Source: Fibrobacterota bacterium | Lineage (GTDB): Bacteria; Fibrobacterota; Fibrobacteria; UBA11236 | Reading direction: 5' to 3' | DNA: 60,957 nucleotides | Assembly (NCBI GenBank): GCA_028287465.1 | Contig: JAQBPO010000011.1 | Location: 1 to 60,957, forward strand | Shown: positions 48,644 to 57,769 of the stretch, one piece after another | Position numbering within the stretch: position 1 is the stretch's first letter | Layout of the letters: each line of letters opens with the position of its first letter | Program-made: the position numbers and the translations under genes | Notes under the pieces: generated by a model | Told to the model about the DNA's origin: nothing | The model's input: only the letters and a program-made list of their open reading frames with translations | Database searches by the model: none

Positions 48644-50488
48644 ATGCCCAAGACCCTAAAAATCCCAACTATCGCCCTCGTTCTCGGAGCCGCCATTTGG
48701 GCTTCCGCGCAGCAGCCGCCGGCCGGCGCCAGGGCTCCCCAGGATCAGTCGGCCAAACTGGCCCAATACTACGAAAACATCGCGGCCAGGACCCTGTCCC
48801 GGTATTACGAGGAATCGACCTACCTCGTGAAGGCCAAGATCGAGATGGAACCCCCTCCCGAGATCGAACTCGGCGGCGATGATCCCTCGTCCCTGCCCGG
48901 CGAAGCGCCCCAGCAGCTGCCCGGGCTTCCTTTCCTGCCCGAGAGCATGCAGCCGGCCGCTCCGGCCCCGCCCTCGGCCGAGGCCGGGAAACAGAATCCC
49001 GGGGGTATCCAGTCGGTTACCCTGGACATCCTGGTGGACACGGGGTATTCGGAAAAGGATGTGGATTTCATCCGCAACCTCCTCGTCATGGCCACGCGCA
49101 TCGACGAACTTCGCGGCGATCGGGTCTCCGTCCATGAGGGCGTGTTCCCCAGGGACAATCGCGCCCTCACCAGCTACCGCAAGCCCGTGGAACCCCCGCC
49201 CATGCCCGCCCCCCAGGGACAGGCCAGGAACGACTCGGCCTCGAAGAAGGAAGATCCGAAGGATAAGGACAAGGATGCGTCCGCGAATCCCTTCAGCTCC
49301 TACACCGATCACCTGCCCTCCCTGATCCCGCTCCTGCTGATCTGCCTGCTCATCCTCGCCTGCGTCTGGATGGTATCCAGGGCCATAATCGGATCCTCGG
49401 CCAACCGCAATCAGGACAGGAACCCGCAGCCCCCGGCGCCCGCGCCCGAACCGCCCAAGGCCGTCGCGGCCGCCCCCCGGCAGGAGAACGGCAAAGGCCA
49501 ACCCGGTGAACTGGGCGCCTTCCGCCCCTTCCTCCTGAACTGCTTCGTGGGCAGTCCAAAGCATTGCGGCCAGATCATCAAGAGTTGGATCCAACGCGAA
49601 CCCGACAAGGGCCTGCGCGACTCCGGCGCCATGATCGCCAGCCTGGACGTGCGTCTCATGGCCGTGGTCGCGCCCGAACTGGGCCGGGAACTTTCGCAGA
49701 AGCTGGAAGGCTACGTGAACATCGGCGAGGCCATGCCCCCGGAAGAACTGCTGACGGTCTACAAGGAATTCAAACGCGAATACCAGAACCTGGCCAACGG
49801 CCACATGGACGACGATCAGTACAAGGACCTCTTCGGGTTCCTGTTGCAGATGAACGAACAGCAGATCATGCATATCCTGCGCGACGAGTCCCTGGGAATC
49901 GTTGGCCTCGTGCTAGCGCAGCTGCCCGGCGAGATGTCGAGCGGCATCCTGCAGAAGACGGACCCGGACAACAGGGCCAAACTGCTCATAGGCATGGGGA
50001 ACATCGACCATATCCCGCTCAACGTCTACAAGGAGATAGCCGACAGGCTCTCCCTGAAGGCGCTTGAGGTCGGCAACATGCGCTTCGTGGCCGCGGACGG
50101 CGTGGACAGCATCCTCGAGCTGATCGACAGCCTGCCCCTGAACCTGCAGTTCCAATACATCCATTCCATATCGGAGATGGATCTGGGCCTGGGCGAGAAG
50201 CTCCGTAACAGGTATGTCACCCTGCCGGAACTGGCCGGCCTGCCCGACAAATTCCTGGCCAATGTGCTGCAGGGGCTGGACCAGGAGACCCTGATCCTCG
50301 CTTTGCTCCACGTGGAAGACGCCATACGCGCCAAGATCCTCTCCCTGCTGCCGGAGCGCATGCAGATGATGGTATCGGGCGGCCTGGAAGGTTCCAGGGA
50401 CGCCACACCCAAGGATTCGGAAGTCGCGCAACGGCGCCTCTTGCACCGCATCCGCGACGAGATAAGGCATTCGGGGAGGCCTGCATGA
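48644..50488 (+). CDS. FliF-FliG-like hybrid rotor protein
   Basis: Protein of 614 aa. A signal peptide or anchor (about 1-23, AIWASAQ) is followed by an extracytoplasmic part (about 37-175) resembling the C-terminal ring domain of FliF (YYENIAARTLSRYYEEST; GGIQSVTLDILVDTG; RIDELRGDRVSVHEG). A Pro/Lys linker and a membrane span (about 222-247) follow, then about 330 cytoplasmic residues that read like FliG middle and C-terminal domains (ESLGIVGLVLAQLPGEMSSG; ALLHVEDAIRAKILSLLPER; EVAQRRLLHRIRDEIR). FliF ring domains 1 and 2 are missing. Followed by FlgO-like, TPR, MotA and MotB genes with overlaps. Likely a rotor-like ring for MotAB (inference). ATG at 48617 is the alternative start. Confidence 0.7.
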   Translation: MPKTLKIPTIALVLGAAIWASAQQPPAGARAPQDQSAKLAQYYENIAARTLSRYYEESTYLVKAKIEMEPPPEIELGGDDPSSLPGEAPQQLPGLPFLPESMQPAAPAPPSAEAGKQNPGGIQSVTLDILVDTGYSEKDVDFIRNLLVMATRIDELRGDRVSVHEGVFPRDNRALTSYRKPVEPPPMPAPQGQARNDSASKKEDPKDKDKDASANPFSSYTDHLPSLIPLLLICLLILACVWMVSRAIIGSSANRNQDRNPQPPAPAPEPPKAVAAAPRQENGKGQPGELGAFRPFLLNCFVGSPKHCGQIIKSWIQREPDKGLRDSGAMIASLDVRLMAVVAPELGRELSQKLEGYVNIGEAMPPEELLTVYKEFKREYQNLANGHMDDDQYKDLFGFLLQMNEQQIMHILRDESLGIVGLVLAQLPGEMSSGILQKTDPDNRAKLLIGMGNIDHIPLNVYKEIADRLSLKALEVGNMRFVAADGVDSILELIDSLPLNLQFQYIHSISEMDLGLGEKLRNRYVTLPELAGLPDKFLANVLQGLDQETLILALLHVEDAIRAKILSLLPERMQMMVSGGLEGSRDATPKDSEVAQRRLLHRIRDEIRHSGRPA

Positions 50489-51624
50489 GATTCGCCTCCG
50501 TTTCCGGGGCCGGTCCGCTGCCGGCCCTGCTCCTGGCCGCATCCCTACTCTGCAATCCGCCCGCCTCGGCGGCTCCCGCCCCCGCTGCCGATCCCTTCGC
50601 CCCCAGTTCCACCGGCATCCGGCAGATCGGCGAGATCATGGGCCGCCTCACCAAGACCATGGGAGACTTGCCTCCCAATATCGAGCGCCTCGCCCTCTCC
50701 CAGATCAAGACCGATCCCAGGGAATTCAACCCGGGCATGTCACGTTATATCCAGGCGCAGATCGAAGAGATCTTCCGCAAGGAAGGCCGCCGCACCGTCG
50801 TCACCTCCCCGGAGCTCCGCACCTTCCGCGTCGTGGCGACCGATAGTTCCTTCAAATTCTCGAACACCCTCCCGTCGATGGAAGACCTTTGGAAACTGGG
50901 CGATAAGTTGCGCGTGGACGGGTACATCGAAGGGTCCTGCTCCAAGAGCGCGGACAATGACGTAATCCTGAACCTCAAGGTATTCCGCCACCGCACGGGG
51001 GAAATCGTCTGGTCCGGGAGCTTCGTGGCCGGCCCCAACGAGAAGAAGCCCGATATCTGGAACCTGGACTGGAGCGCTTCCGCCAACGTACGCCTCTTCC
51101 CGATCAAGCAAGGGATCCTGGACCGCCCAGACACCCTGACCTCGGCCAACCTCCCCGTCACCGATACCCTTTCCGATCTGGCCCTGACCATGTACGGCGT
51201 CGAAGGCACGGTCAGCGAAGTGGTCACTCCGGACAAGTTCCTGCTCTTCTCCGTCTCGCTGGGTTACGGACTCGCTTCCGGGGGCGGCGGACCGGACAGC
51301 CTCGCCGTCAATTTCAACATCCAGATGGCCAAGTTCGGCATCGAGATGCTCGGGATCTTCTTCCGCAAGTCCAATCCCGATCTCGGTTATTGGCTGGGCA
51401 CCTACGTGGGCTACCAGGAATTCATCCCGTTCTTGAACCGGGGGCATGTCAGCGCGCTCACCGTCGGATACAAATCCCGCGTCAGCCGCCATTTCACCTT
51501 GGGCGGGGGCATCATGTTCCTCCCCCTCAACCGAAACCTGAAAGGGTTGGGCGCGGATGAAGATCGCTTCCTCACCCTGGAACCCGTAGCCTATGAACTC
51601 ACCTACCTCCATTACACGTTCTAA
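50485..51624 (+). CDS. Outer-membrane protein with FlgO/CsgG-like N-terminal domain
   Basis: Protein of 379 aa with a signal peptide (ASAAPAP). Residues about 60-190 (IERLALSQIKTDPREFNPGM; DGYIEGSCSKSADNDVILNL; RTGEIVWSGSFVAGP) resemble the FlgO / CsgG-type periplasmic domain found in outer-membrane assembly lipoproteins. The C-terminal about 150 residues have alternating strands ending in YLHYTF with terminal Phe, typical of an outer-membrane beta-barrel. Start overlaps the previous stop by 4 nt. In the operon it would be the outer-membrane element (inference). FlgO assignment is tentative. Confidence 0.55.
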   Translation: MRFASVSGAGPLPALLLAASLLCNPPASAAPAPAADPFAPSSTGIRQIGEIMGRLTKTMGDLPPNIERLALSQIKTDPREFNPGMSRYIQAQIEEIFRKEGRRTVVTSPELRTFRVVATDSSFKFSNTLPSMEDLWKLGDKLRVDGYIEGSCSKSADNDVILNLKVFRHRTGEIVWSGSFVAGPNEKKPDIWNLDWSASANVRLFPIKQGILDRPDTLTSANLPVTDTLSDLALTMYGVEGTVSEVVTPDKFLLFSVSLGYGLASGGGGPDSLAVNFNIQMAKFGIEMLGIFFRKSNPDLGYWLGTYVGYQEFIPFLNRGHVSALTVGYKSRVSRHFTLGGGIMFLPLNRNLKGLGADEDRFLTLEPVAYELTYLHYTF

Positions 51625-51628
51625 GCCC

Positions 51629-52777
51629 ATGCTCCGCGCGGGAACCCTGGCAAGCATGGCCGCCGCCCTGTTCATGGGTTGCGGCGGAAGCGCGCCCGAT
51701 CCCCGGGACCGCGGATCCGATCCCGCGCCCGCGGCCCAATCCCAGGAAGGGGAGAACGGCGAAGGCACCATCAGCTTCCACTATTCCAACAAGAGCACGG
51801 ACGCCAACCTGGCCATCGACCTGGGCAATACCGATCTCTACATGGAGATGACGGGCCTGCCCAAGGCCCCGGCCGAGGAAGCCCGCCCCCCCGAGCGCAA
51901 GCCGGACGAAGCGCGCCCGGCCCCCCGCCCGCAACCGCAAGCCCAGGCGGAGAAGGAACCGGACCCGGGCGAGGAGGAACCGGCTCCCTCCAAGGCGGCC
52001 AAGCGCAAGCCCGCGCCGAAAAAGGACAAGGAAGAGGAAAAGGACGCCGGTTCCAAACTGGAATTGCCCAAGGATGAGGAGCAGCCCGATTACGAGGACG
52101 TAACGGCCAAGGTACTGACCGGGATCCGCAAGGCGCAGGAGCTTTTCTACCAGAAGCGGTATCCCGAAGCCATGCTGGCCGTCAAATCCTCCCTGGACGC
52201 GCGCCCCACCGCGGAAGGCTACGCCCTGGCCGGCAGCATCCACTATATGATGGGGCAGAACGGCATGGCCCGCCGCCAATGGAGCGAGGCGCTCCGCCTC
52301 AACCCGGACATGCCTTCCGTGGTCAATATGCTCGAGAAGACGCGCACCCCCGGGGGCCGCGGTTCGCCTTCCCCGCGCCCCATACAGTCCCGACCGGCCG
52401 CGGTCCGTCAGGTGCCTTCCCTGCCGGAAGCGGACAACCCGCCCTTCCCCGAGGAATACTCCGGGCCATCCGTAGGCGTGCCAATGGCCGCTCCCGCCGC
52501 TCCGCAGGCACCCGCCTCGGGTCCCGGAACCCGCCCCTCGCCGGTTCCGGAACCCGAACCGGCCTCCGAAGAGGCCGTGACCGCTCCAGCAGCCGCGCCC
52601 GCCGGTGAAGCCGCCGCAACCCCCGCTCCCGAAGCCGCACCCGCCGAGCCCGCCGTAAGGCCTTCGGCCAAGCACGCCGCCGCCAAACCCCCGGCTCCCG
52701 TCCCGGCCAAGCCTCAGGCTCCCGCGCCCTCCAAGGCCGCGGATAGCGTCAAGACCAAGGAGAAGAAGGCCAAATGA
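51629..52777 (+). CDS. TPR lipoprotein with long Pro/Ala/Lys-rich linkers
   Basis: Protein of 382 aa. A lipoprotein-type signal ends FMGC. An acidic/Pro-rich stretch (about 65-140) comes before a TPR-like helical pair (about 150-225: KAQELFYQKRYPEAMLAVKS; AGSIHYMMGQNGMARRQW), and a second Pro/Ala-rich, disordered region (about 240-382) ends KTKEKKAK. Such linkers can cross the periplasm and peptidoglycan. It begins 4 nt after the upstream stop; ATG at 51593, inside the upstream gene, is an alternative. It overlaps motA by 4 nt. Confidence 0.7.
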   Translation: MLRAGTLASMAAALFMGCGGSAPDPRDRGSDPAPAAQSQEGENGEGTISFHYSNKSTDANLAIDLGNTDLYMEMTGLPKAPAEEARPPERKPDEARPAPRPQPQAQAEKEPDPGEEEPAPSKAAKRKPAPKKDKEEEKDAGSKLELPKDEEQPDYEDVTAKVLTGIRKAQELFYQKRYPEAMLAVKSSLDARPTAEGYALAGSIHYMMGQNGMARRQWSEALRLNPDMPSVVNMLEKTRTPGGRGSPSPRPIQSRPAAVRQVPSLPEADNPPFPEEYSGPSVGVPMAAPAAPQAPASGPGTRPSPVPEPEPASEEAVTAPAAAPAGEAAATPAPEAAPAEPAVRPSAKHAAAKPPAPVPAKPQAPAPSKAADSVKTKEKKAK

Positions 52778-53580
52778 TTTCCCTATCCACGGTCTGCGGC
52801 GTCATTTTCGGATTCCTCGTCATCGCTGCGGGCATCCTGCATGAAACCAAGGATTGGAAAGTCTTCATCAGCCTGGCCAGTTTCCTGATCGTCTTCGGAG
52901 GCACGGTCACGGTCACCTTCATCGGCTTCCGTTTCCAATACGTCTGGAACGCCTTCACCGCAACCCTGCGCATCTTCCTCAAGCAGACCATTTCCGCCAA
53001 AAGCCTGGTGAACGACGTGAAGACCGCCATCGAGTGGCAGAAGAAGGTCCAGGCCGAAGGCCAGACCGCCTACGATTCCATTTCCAAGAACAGCAAGGAC
53101 GAGTTCACCAGGTACATCTTCAACCTGGCCAGCACGGGTTATAAGCCCGACGATATACGCGAGTTCGGCACCACGAATCTGGAAGAGCATTATTTCCGCC
53201 ATCTGCAGGAATCCAGCATCCTCAATACCATGGCCTCCATGACCCCGGCCTTCGGCCTGGTGGGGACCCTGTTGGGCCTCATCGTGATGTTGGGCAAGCT
53301 GGAAGACCCGTCCAAGCTGGGCCCGGGCCTCTCCCTGGCCCTGACCGCCACCCTCTACGGACTGCTCTTCGCCCGCTTCGTCTTCATGCCCGCTTCCACC
53401 AAGGTGAAACAGACCCTGAGCATCGAGCGTTTCCGCAACTTCCTGATCCTGGAAGCCGTAGTGCTCATCATGGAAAAGAAACCCGCCATGTACATCCAGG
53501 ACAAACTCAACTCCTACCTCGACCGCAAGGAACAGTATTCCATGTTCGGCGGCAACGCCGGTTCCGCGAAGGGCAAGTAG
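52774..53580 (+). CDS. motA: MotA-like stator proton-channel protein
   Basis: Membrane protein of 268 aa, the MotA size. Opening SLSTVCGVIFGFLVIAAGI and then the second span; LNTMASMTPAFGLVGTLLGL with IVMLGKLEDPSKLGPGLSLA is the conserved MotA/TolQ/ExbB pore region, and the large cytoplasmic loop (about 60-150) holds charged residues that in MotA touch FliG. The last part is a basic cytoplasmic tail. ATG overlaps the previous stop by 4 nt. It forms an ion-driven stator with MotB downstream. Confidence 0.92.
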   Translation: MISLSTVCGVIFGFLVIAAGILHETKDWKVFISLASFLIVFGGTVTVTFIGFRFQYVWNAFTATLRIFLKQTISAKSLVNDVKTAIEWQKKVQAEGQTAYDSISKNSKDEFTRYIFNLASTGYKPDDIREFGTTNLEEHYFRHLQESSILNTMASMTPAFGLVGTLLGLIVMLGKLEDPSKLGPGLSLALTATLYGLLFARFVFMPASTKVKQTLSIERFRNFLILEAVVLIMEKKPAMYIQDKLNSYLDRKEQYSMFGGNAGSAKGK

Positions 53581-53588
53581 GCGCCAGC

Positions 53589-54263
53589 ATGGCCGTCAGC
53601 AAGCATCATAACCGCTATCGTTCGAACGAGCACGAGGCCGCCGAAGAGGACTGGCTCATGAGCTACGCCGACATGGTGACGCTCCTGATGGCCTTTTTCC
53701 TGTCCATGCTTTCCGTCTCCCATATCGATCCCGTGCTCTTCGAGCAGATGAAGAAGGGGCTGCGCAGCGATATCGGCAAGGACAAGGACGTCAAGACCCC
53801 CCTGGGCGAGATCAAGCATGACCTGGATTCGCTCCTGGAGAAGGAACGCGAGCGCGGGGACGTGACCATCGACATGGGACGCGAGGGAATCATCCTGGAG
53901 TTCTCCAGTTCGGCCGTTTTCGATCCGGGCAAGGCCGAAGTGGGGGCGTCCGCGCGGGCGAACATGGACAAGGTCACGAGCGCCATGAAGGGTATCGAGT
54001 ATTACAAGTTCGCCGTCGACATCGAAGGCCATACCGACAATGTCCCCATCAAGACCCTGCAGTTCCCGTCCAACTGGGAACTGTCGGTGAACCGGGCCAC
54101 CAACATCGTGAAATACATGATCGAGAAGGGCATCCCCTCGGAACGCCTGAAGGCGGCGGGCTACGCCGACACCAAGCCCAAGGCCCCCAACGTGGACGGG
54201 GACGGGAAACCGCTCCCCGAAAACCAGGCCAGGAACCGCCGTATCGTGCTAAAGATCCATTAA
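53589..54263 (+). CDS. motB: MotB-like stator protein with OmpA-type peptidoglycan-binding domain
   Basis: Protein of 224 aa. One membrane span with the critical Asp (LMSYADMVTLLMAFFLSM, near residue 26) that carries protons, then a short linker and an OmpA/MotB domain (about 95-224): IEGHTDNVPIKTLQFPSNWE, LSVNRATNIVKYMIEKGIP, and NRRIVLKIH at the end. It anchors the stator to the cell wall. Starts 8 nt after motA. Its stop lies 8 nt from the stop of the convergent lipoprotein gene. Confidence 0.93.
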   Translation: MAVSKHHNRYRSNEHEAAEEDWLMSYADMVTLLMAFFLSMLSVSHIDPVLFEQMKKGLRSDIGKDKDVKTPLGEIKHDLDSLLEKERERGDVTIDMGREGIILEFSSSAVFDPGKAEVGASARANMDKVTSAMKGIEYYKFAVDIEGHTDNVPIKTLQFPSNWELSVNRATNIVKYMIEKGIPSERLKAAGYADTKPKAPNVDGDGKPLPENQARNRRIVLKIH

Positions 54264-54271
54264 GCGGATCC

Positions 54272-56767
54272 TCACAACCCGCCCGCCTGCTTGATCAATC
54301 CCTGGCTGATTCCCTGCGGGGGAGCCGGGTCGTAGAAGATCGACTTCACCGCCCCCAGTTCCGAACGCACGCCGCCCCGGATTACCGCCAGCCGGTAATG
54401 GTAGAACACCGCCGCGTTCCCGACGGTATTGTCGTTGTAGGAACCCGCGTACCCGGTGCCGTTCACCGCGGCCAGCAAGGCGAAGGATTTAAGGTCGTCG
54501 GGCGCGCCGGCGCTCCGGTAGATTTCCACGGTATCCGATACGCTTTGGCCGGGATAGGCGATTTGTACGCTCCCGGATCCCTTGGTCAGGCCGGTGATCT
54601 CCGGGGATCCGGTGAATTCGATCTTCACCGGTTGGGAACGGTAGATAGGGCCGTCCTGCCCCTGGATTTCCGGTTCCCGTTGCACCCAATAGTAATAGAC
54701 GCCTTTCGCGGGGGTGTCGTTGAGGATTTCGGCGTAAGGGTACCGCAAACTGTCCACCCTGGATCCATCGGCCCAGCCGGGCTTGGCGCTCCGCATCAGG
54801 TAGAGGACGCTGTAATAGACGCTGTTCATCGCGCATTCCACCCGCGTTCCCCGGTTCTCGATGGTGGCGTTCAGGGTGTTCGCGTATTGGGTGCCGAAGG
54901 TGAAAGCGGTCGAAGTGCGCAGGGAGGTTCCCGGTTCGGTCACGGACATGTCCTTCCGCACCGTGCGGGCCCGGTAGTTCCAGAATCCGTCCGTCGGCGG
55001 GCGATCCCGGAGTATGCCGTAGTTGGGGATCGCCGAGGAGACCGTATCCGCCGCGGTCCAATCCTTTCCGTCCGCGCTCCGCTCCAAAATGACGGCCAGT
55101 CCGTCCGGATCAGGGATGATGCCGATATCGATGCGCATGGCATAGACGGTGAGGGAGACCACGGAGGGACCGACCGGCTTGCCGGTGAATTCGATCCGGG
55201 TCGAGACGGAGCGGTAGACGGTGCCGTTGTCATAGGGCGCGGTCAGGTATCGGACCACCCGGTAGTACCAGATTCCAGGCGGGGGGATATCCTCCAGGTC
55301 CGAAGAAGGATTGGAGAATTCCAGGGTATCCACCGCCAGGGTATCCAATCCTCCCGGTGACTTGCTTCTATAGAGGACATGGAAGTAATCGGGGGAGCGG
55401 TTGATATTGGACTGCACGCGATCCCCGCGGTTCACGATGACGGCGTCCAAGGTGATGTACAGGGGATTGAAATGGAAGAAATCGGATCGGCGCCATCTCC
55501 CGGGATCGGTGCGCTCTCCGCTGATGCGAAGGCTGGCGATCCGGTAGTAATAGAACCCATCGGGGATGGGGCGATCGGTGAAATAGGTATTGAAAGGATA
55601 GGCCTGGGCGACGGGGAGGGTATCCACCACCTTCACGTCCTTGGCCGTGTCCTGGGCGCGTTCCAGGATATAGAAGCGCGCTTCGGGGTCGGGAACGGGT
55701 TGGATGGTGATCAAGCTGGTATTGACCTGGATGTTGCCGATATCGGGCCCCATCGGGTGCCCGGAGAAATGCACGGCCTTGGGCGCGGAACGCGCGCTGA
55801 CGCGGCCCCAGGGGTCCCGGGCATCGACCCAATAGAAATAGTCCCCCGAATCGGGCTGATCCCGCAGGGCCGAAAGGGCGTACTGGCCGGCGATGGTCAT
55901 GGAATCGACGCGGATCGCTCCGGCCTTCGCGCTGGTGGAGTTCCGGTACAGGAAATACCGGGAGATGCCGTTGCCGGTATAGGAGAGCGGATTGGCGAGG
56001 GTGGCCTGGACCTCCCGGTCCGCGATCCGCAGGTCGACGGAGGGCAGGTACTTCCAGACCGAATTCTTCAACTGGATGGAATCCCAAGGGCTGGCCGGAA
56101 GCGGGGTTTCCGAAATGGCGTCCACTCCCCTGACCCGGTAAAACACCCAGGAATCCTCGGCAACCAGGCTGGTGTCCAGGAAGGCCGGGAATCCCGAAGA
56201 GGCGAGTTCGACGGTATCCAGGGCGGTTTCCTTCCCTCGCGATCCCACCTTTCTTTCGACCACGAAAAACGAGATGACCTCGTCCCGGGGCGGGTAGATG
56301 CCGACCATGACCAGTTGCTCCTGGGTCAAGGAAAGGCGCACCTGGCCGGAGCGGGAATGCCCCGCATAGGCGTAGGCGTAGTCCGGCGATTTGTCGCTCA
56401 GGGAATCCAGGTTCCTGCCGTATTGCACGTCATAGGTATGGGTCCCGGCCTCGGTCAGGCTGTCCCGGAGGACGTAGACATGGGTACCGGTATCCGTGAC
56501 CCGGTGGTTCGGCGCTTCCAGGAGCTTCCCGTCCCGATGGATCCAATACTGGTTCTCTTCGCCGGGCCCGGATCCCAGGATGGTGATATAGACAAGGGAA
56601 TCGAAGGCGGTATAGGCGACCTTGGGCGTCCGCGGCTTGCGCGCCCCGGTCGCGGTCACCTGGGTCGAGTCGTTCCGGGCGGCATCGCCCGTCTTGGTAT
56701 CCATGACGCAGCCGTCCAGGGTCCAGAACGCGAAAGCGAACAGCAGGGACGTGAGAATCCGTTTCAT
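54272..56767 (-). CDS. Large lipoprotein with repeated FN3-like domains
   Basis: Protein of 831 aa. The signal peptide ends LDGC (unusual Asp before Gly-Cys, but a plausible lipobox). The body is a chain of about eight beta-sandwich repeats of 80-100 residues that look like fibronectin type III domains, with recurring patterns of the type FYILERAQDTAKD..., VVDTLPVAQ, and YYYRIASLRIS or WNYRARTVRKD at the ends. No catalytic site. Typical of Fibrobacterota surface proteins. It converges on motB. Confidence 0.8.
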   Translation of the reverse strand: MKRILTSLLFAFAFWTLDGCVMDTKTGDAARNDSTQVTATGARKPRTPKVAYTAFDSLVYITILGSGPGEENQYWIHRDGKLLEAPNHRVTDTGTHVYVLRDSLTEAGTHTYDVQYGRNLDSLSDKSPDYAYAYAGHSRSGQVRLSLTQEQLVMVGIYPPRDEVISFFVVERKVGSRGKETALDTVELASSGFPAFLDTSLVAEDSWVFYRVRGVDAISETPLPASPWDSIQLKNSVWKYLPSVDLRIADREVQATLANPLSYTGNGISRYFLYRNSTSAKAGAIRVDSMTIAGQYALSALRDQPDSGDYFYWVDARDPWGRVSARSAPKAVHFSGHPMGPDIGNIQVNTSLITIQPVPDPEARFYILERAQDTAKDVKVVDTLPVAQAYPFNTYFTDRPIPDGFYYYRIASLRISGERTDPGRWRRSDFFHFNPLYITLDAVIVNRGDRVQSNINRSPDYFHVLYRSKSPGGLDTLAVDTLEFSNPSSDLEDIPPPGIWYYRVVRYLTAPYDNGTVYRSVSTRIEFTGKPVGPSVVSLTVYAMRIDIGIIPDPDGLAVILERSADGKDWTAADTVSSAIPNYGILRDRPPTDGFWNYRARTVRKDMSVTEPGTSLRTSTAFTFGTQYANTLNATIENRGTRVECAMNSVYYSVLYLMRSAKPGWADGSRVDSLRYPYAEILNDTPAKGVYYYWVQREPEIQGQDGPIYRSQPVKIEFTGSPEITGLTKGSGSVQIAYPGQSVSDTVEIYRSAGAPDDLKSFALLAAVNGTGYAGSYNDNTVGNAAVFYHYRLAVIRGGVRSELGAVKSIFYDPAPPQGISQGLIKQAGGL

Positions 56768-56947
56768 TGAGGGCTCCAGGGGATGTCGGATGAAAACGCG
56801 CCCCAATAAATGCATAAAGCCGCCCATTCGGTCAATCGCGCGACGGGGTTTACAAGTGGATTCCAGGGTATGGAAGACCCCGGCCGGGAGAGGGAGGGGA
56901 AAGCACCACGGACCTTGGTGATCCCATCCGGTTTACGAGCGGCCGCG

Positions 56948-57682
56948 TCAACGGGCGAACGGAATCATTCCCGCCCGGTCCCGAAGCGCGCGCCGGCCCG
57001 AAGCATCCACCCGGGGCCCCTGGAAGGGTCGCGCCCGGATGCGTTTCGTTGGGGTTCCCTCCACAGGGTCGATACCGGTGACCGCCGCCGGCAGGATCTG
57101 GATGGCGGAGATCTTGGCATGATGCGCCACGTTCTCGAAGGAGATCTCGATCTTCCCCCCGACCGCCTTCACCACCTTGGTCTCGGAGGTGGCCCGATCG
57201 GATCCGGCTTTGGCGAAGATATCGTAGTGGTGGAGCATCTCGATCCCGTTGACCCTTACGTTGAACACGCGCATGCCCACCGCCGCTTCTTCAGGGGAGA
57301 TCTCCGCGAAGTACAAGGTGAGAGCGTAGGATCCGGCCGGGACCGGGAAGCTGTACTTGGCGCCTTCGGCGCCGTCCGGGGTCCAGCGTTCGGTCTGGAA
57401 CAAGGGCTGACTGCCCGTATTGGCTATGGAATGGGGTTGCGAGTAAGTGCCGCCCCCCGTGAAAAAGCCGTCCGCCTCCCAGTGGTAACGCGCGGTATCG
57501 GTCGGCTTTCCCGGTTCCGGTACGGTGTCGACCCAGCGCGGACCGTCGAATGCAGGGCCGCCGCAATTGATGCGGTAGGTCGTGCGATCTACGGCATGGA
57601 CCGGGATTGATGCGGTCCAACCGGCCATGGCGCAGAAAACGAGGACGGAAAAGCCGGGGATGTTCAGGACGGGAAAAAGCAT
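56948..57682 (-). CDS. Secreted malectin domain protein
   Basis: Protein of 244 aa with a signal peptide ending PVHAV. Residues about 30-195 are a malectin-like carbohydrate-binding domain: TYRINCGGPAFDGPRWVDTV, YALTLYFAEISPEEAAVGMR, FNVRVNGIEMLHHYDIFAKA, and a closing IEISFENVAHHAKISAIQIL. A short basic tail follows. AGGGG lies 7 nt before the ATG. It probably binds di-glucose or related sugars at the surface. The 180 bp between it and the 56767 gene hold nothing recognisable except a probable promoter area. Confidence 0.85.
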   Translation of the reverse strand: MLFPVLNIPGFSVLVFCAMAGWTASIPVHAVDRTTYRINCGGPAFDGPRWVDTVPEPGKPTDTARYHWEADGFFTGGGTYSQPHSIANTGSQPLFQTERWTPDGAEGAKYSFPVPAGSYALTLYFAEISPEEAAVGMRVFNVRVNGIEMLHHYDIFAKAGSDRATSETKVVKAVGGKIEISFENVAHHAKISAIQILPAAVTGIDPVEGTPTKRIRARPFQGPRVDASGRRALRDRAGMIPFAR

Positions 57683-57769
57683 ATCGGACCCCTTTGTGCA
57701 GCCCTGTAAATCTAGAGCATGCGGAGGAGAGGGTCTTGGCCGTTTAAGGAGGATATGAGGGGGAAGCCG

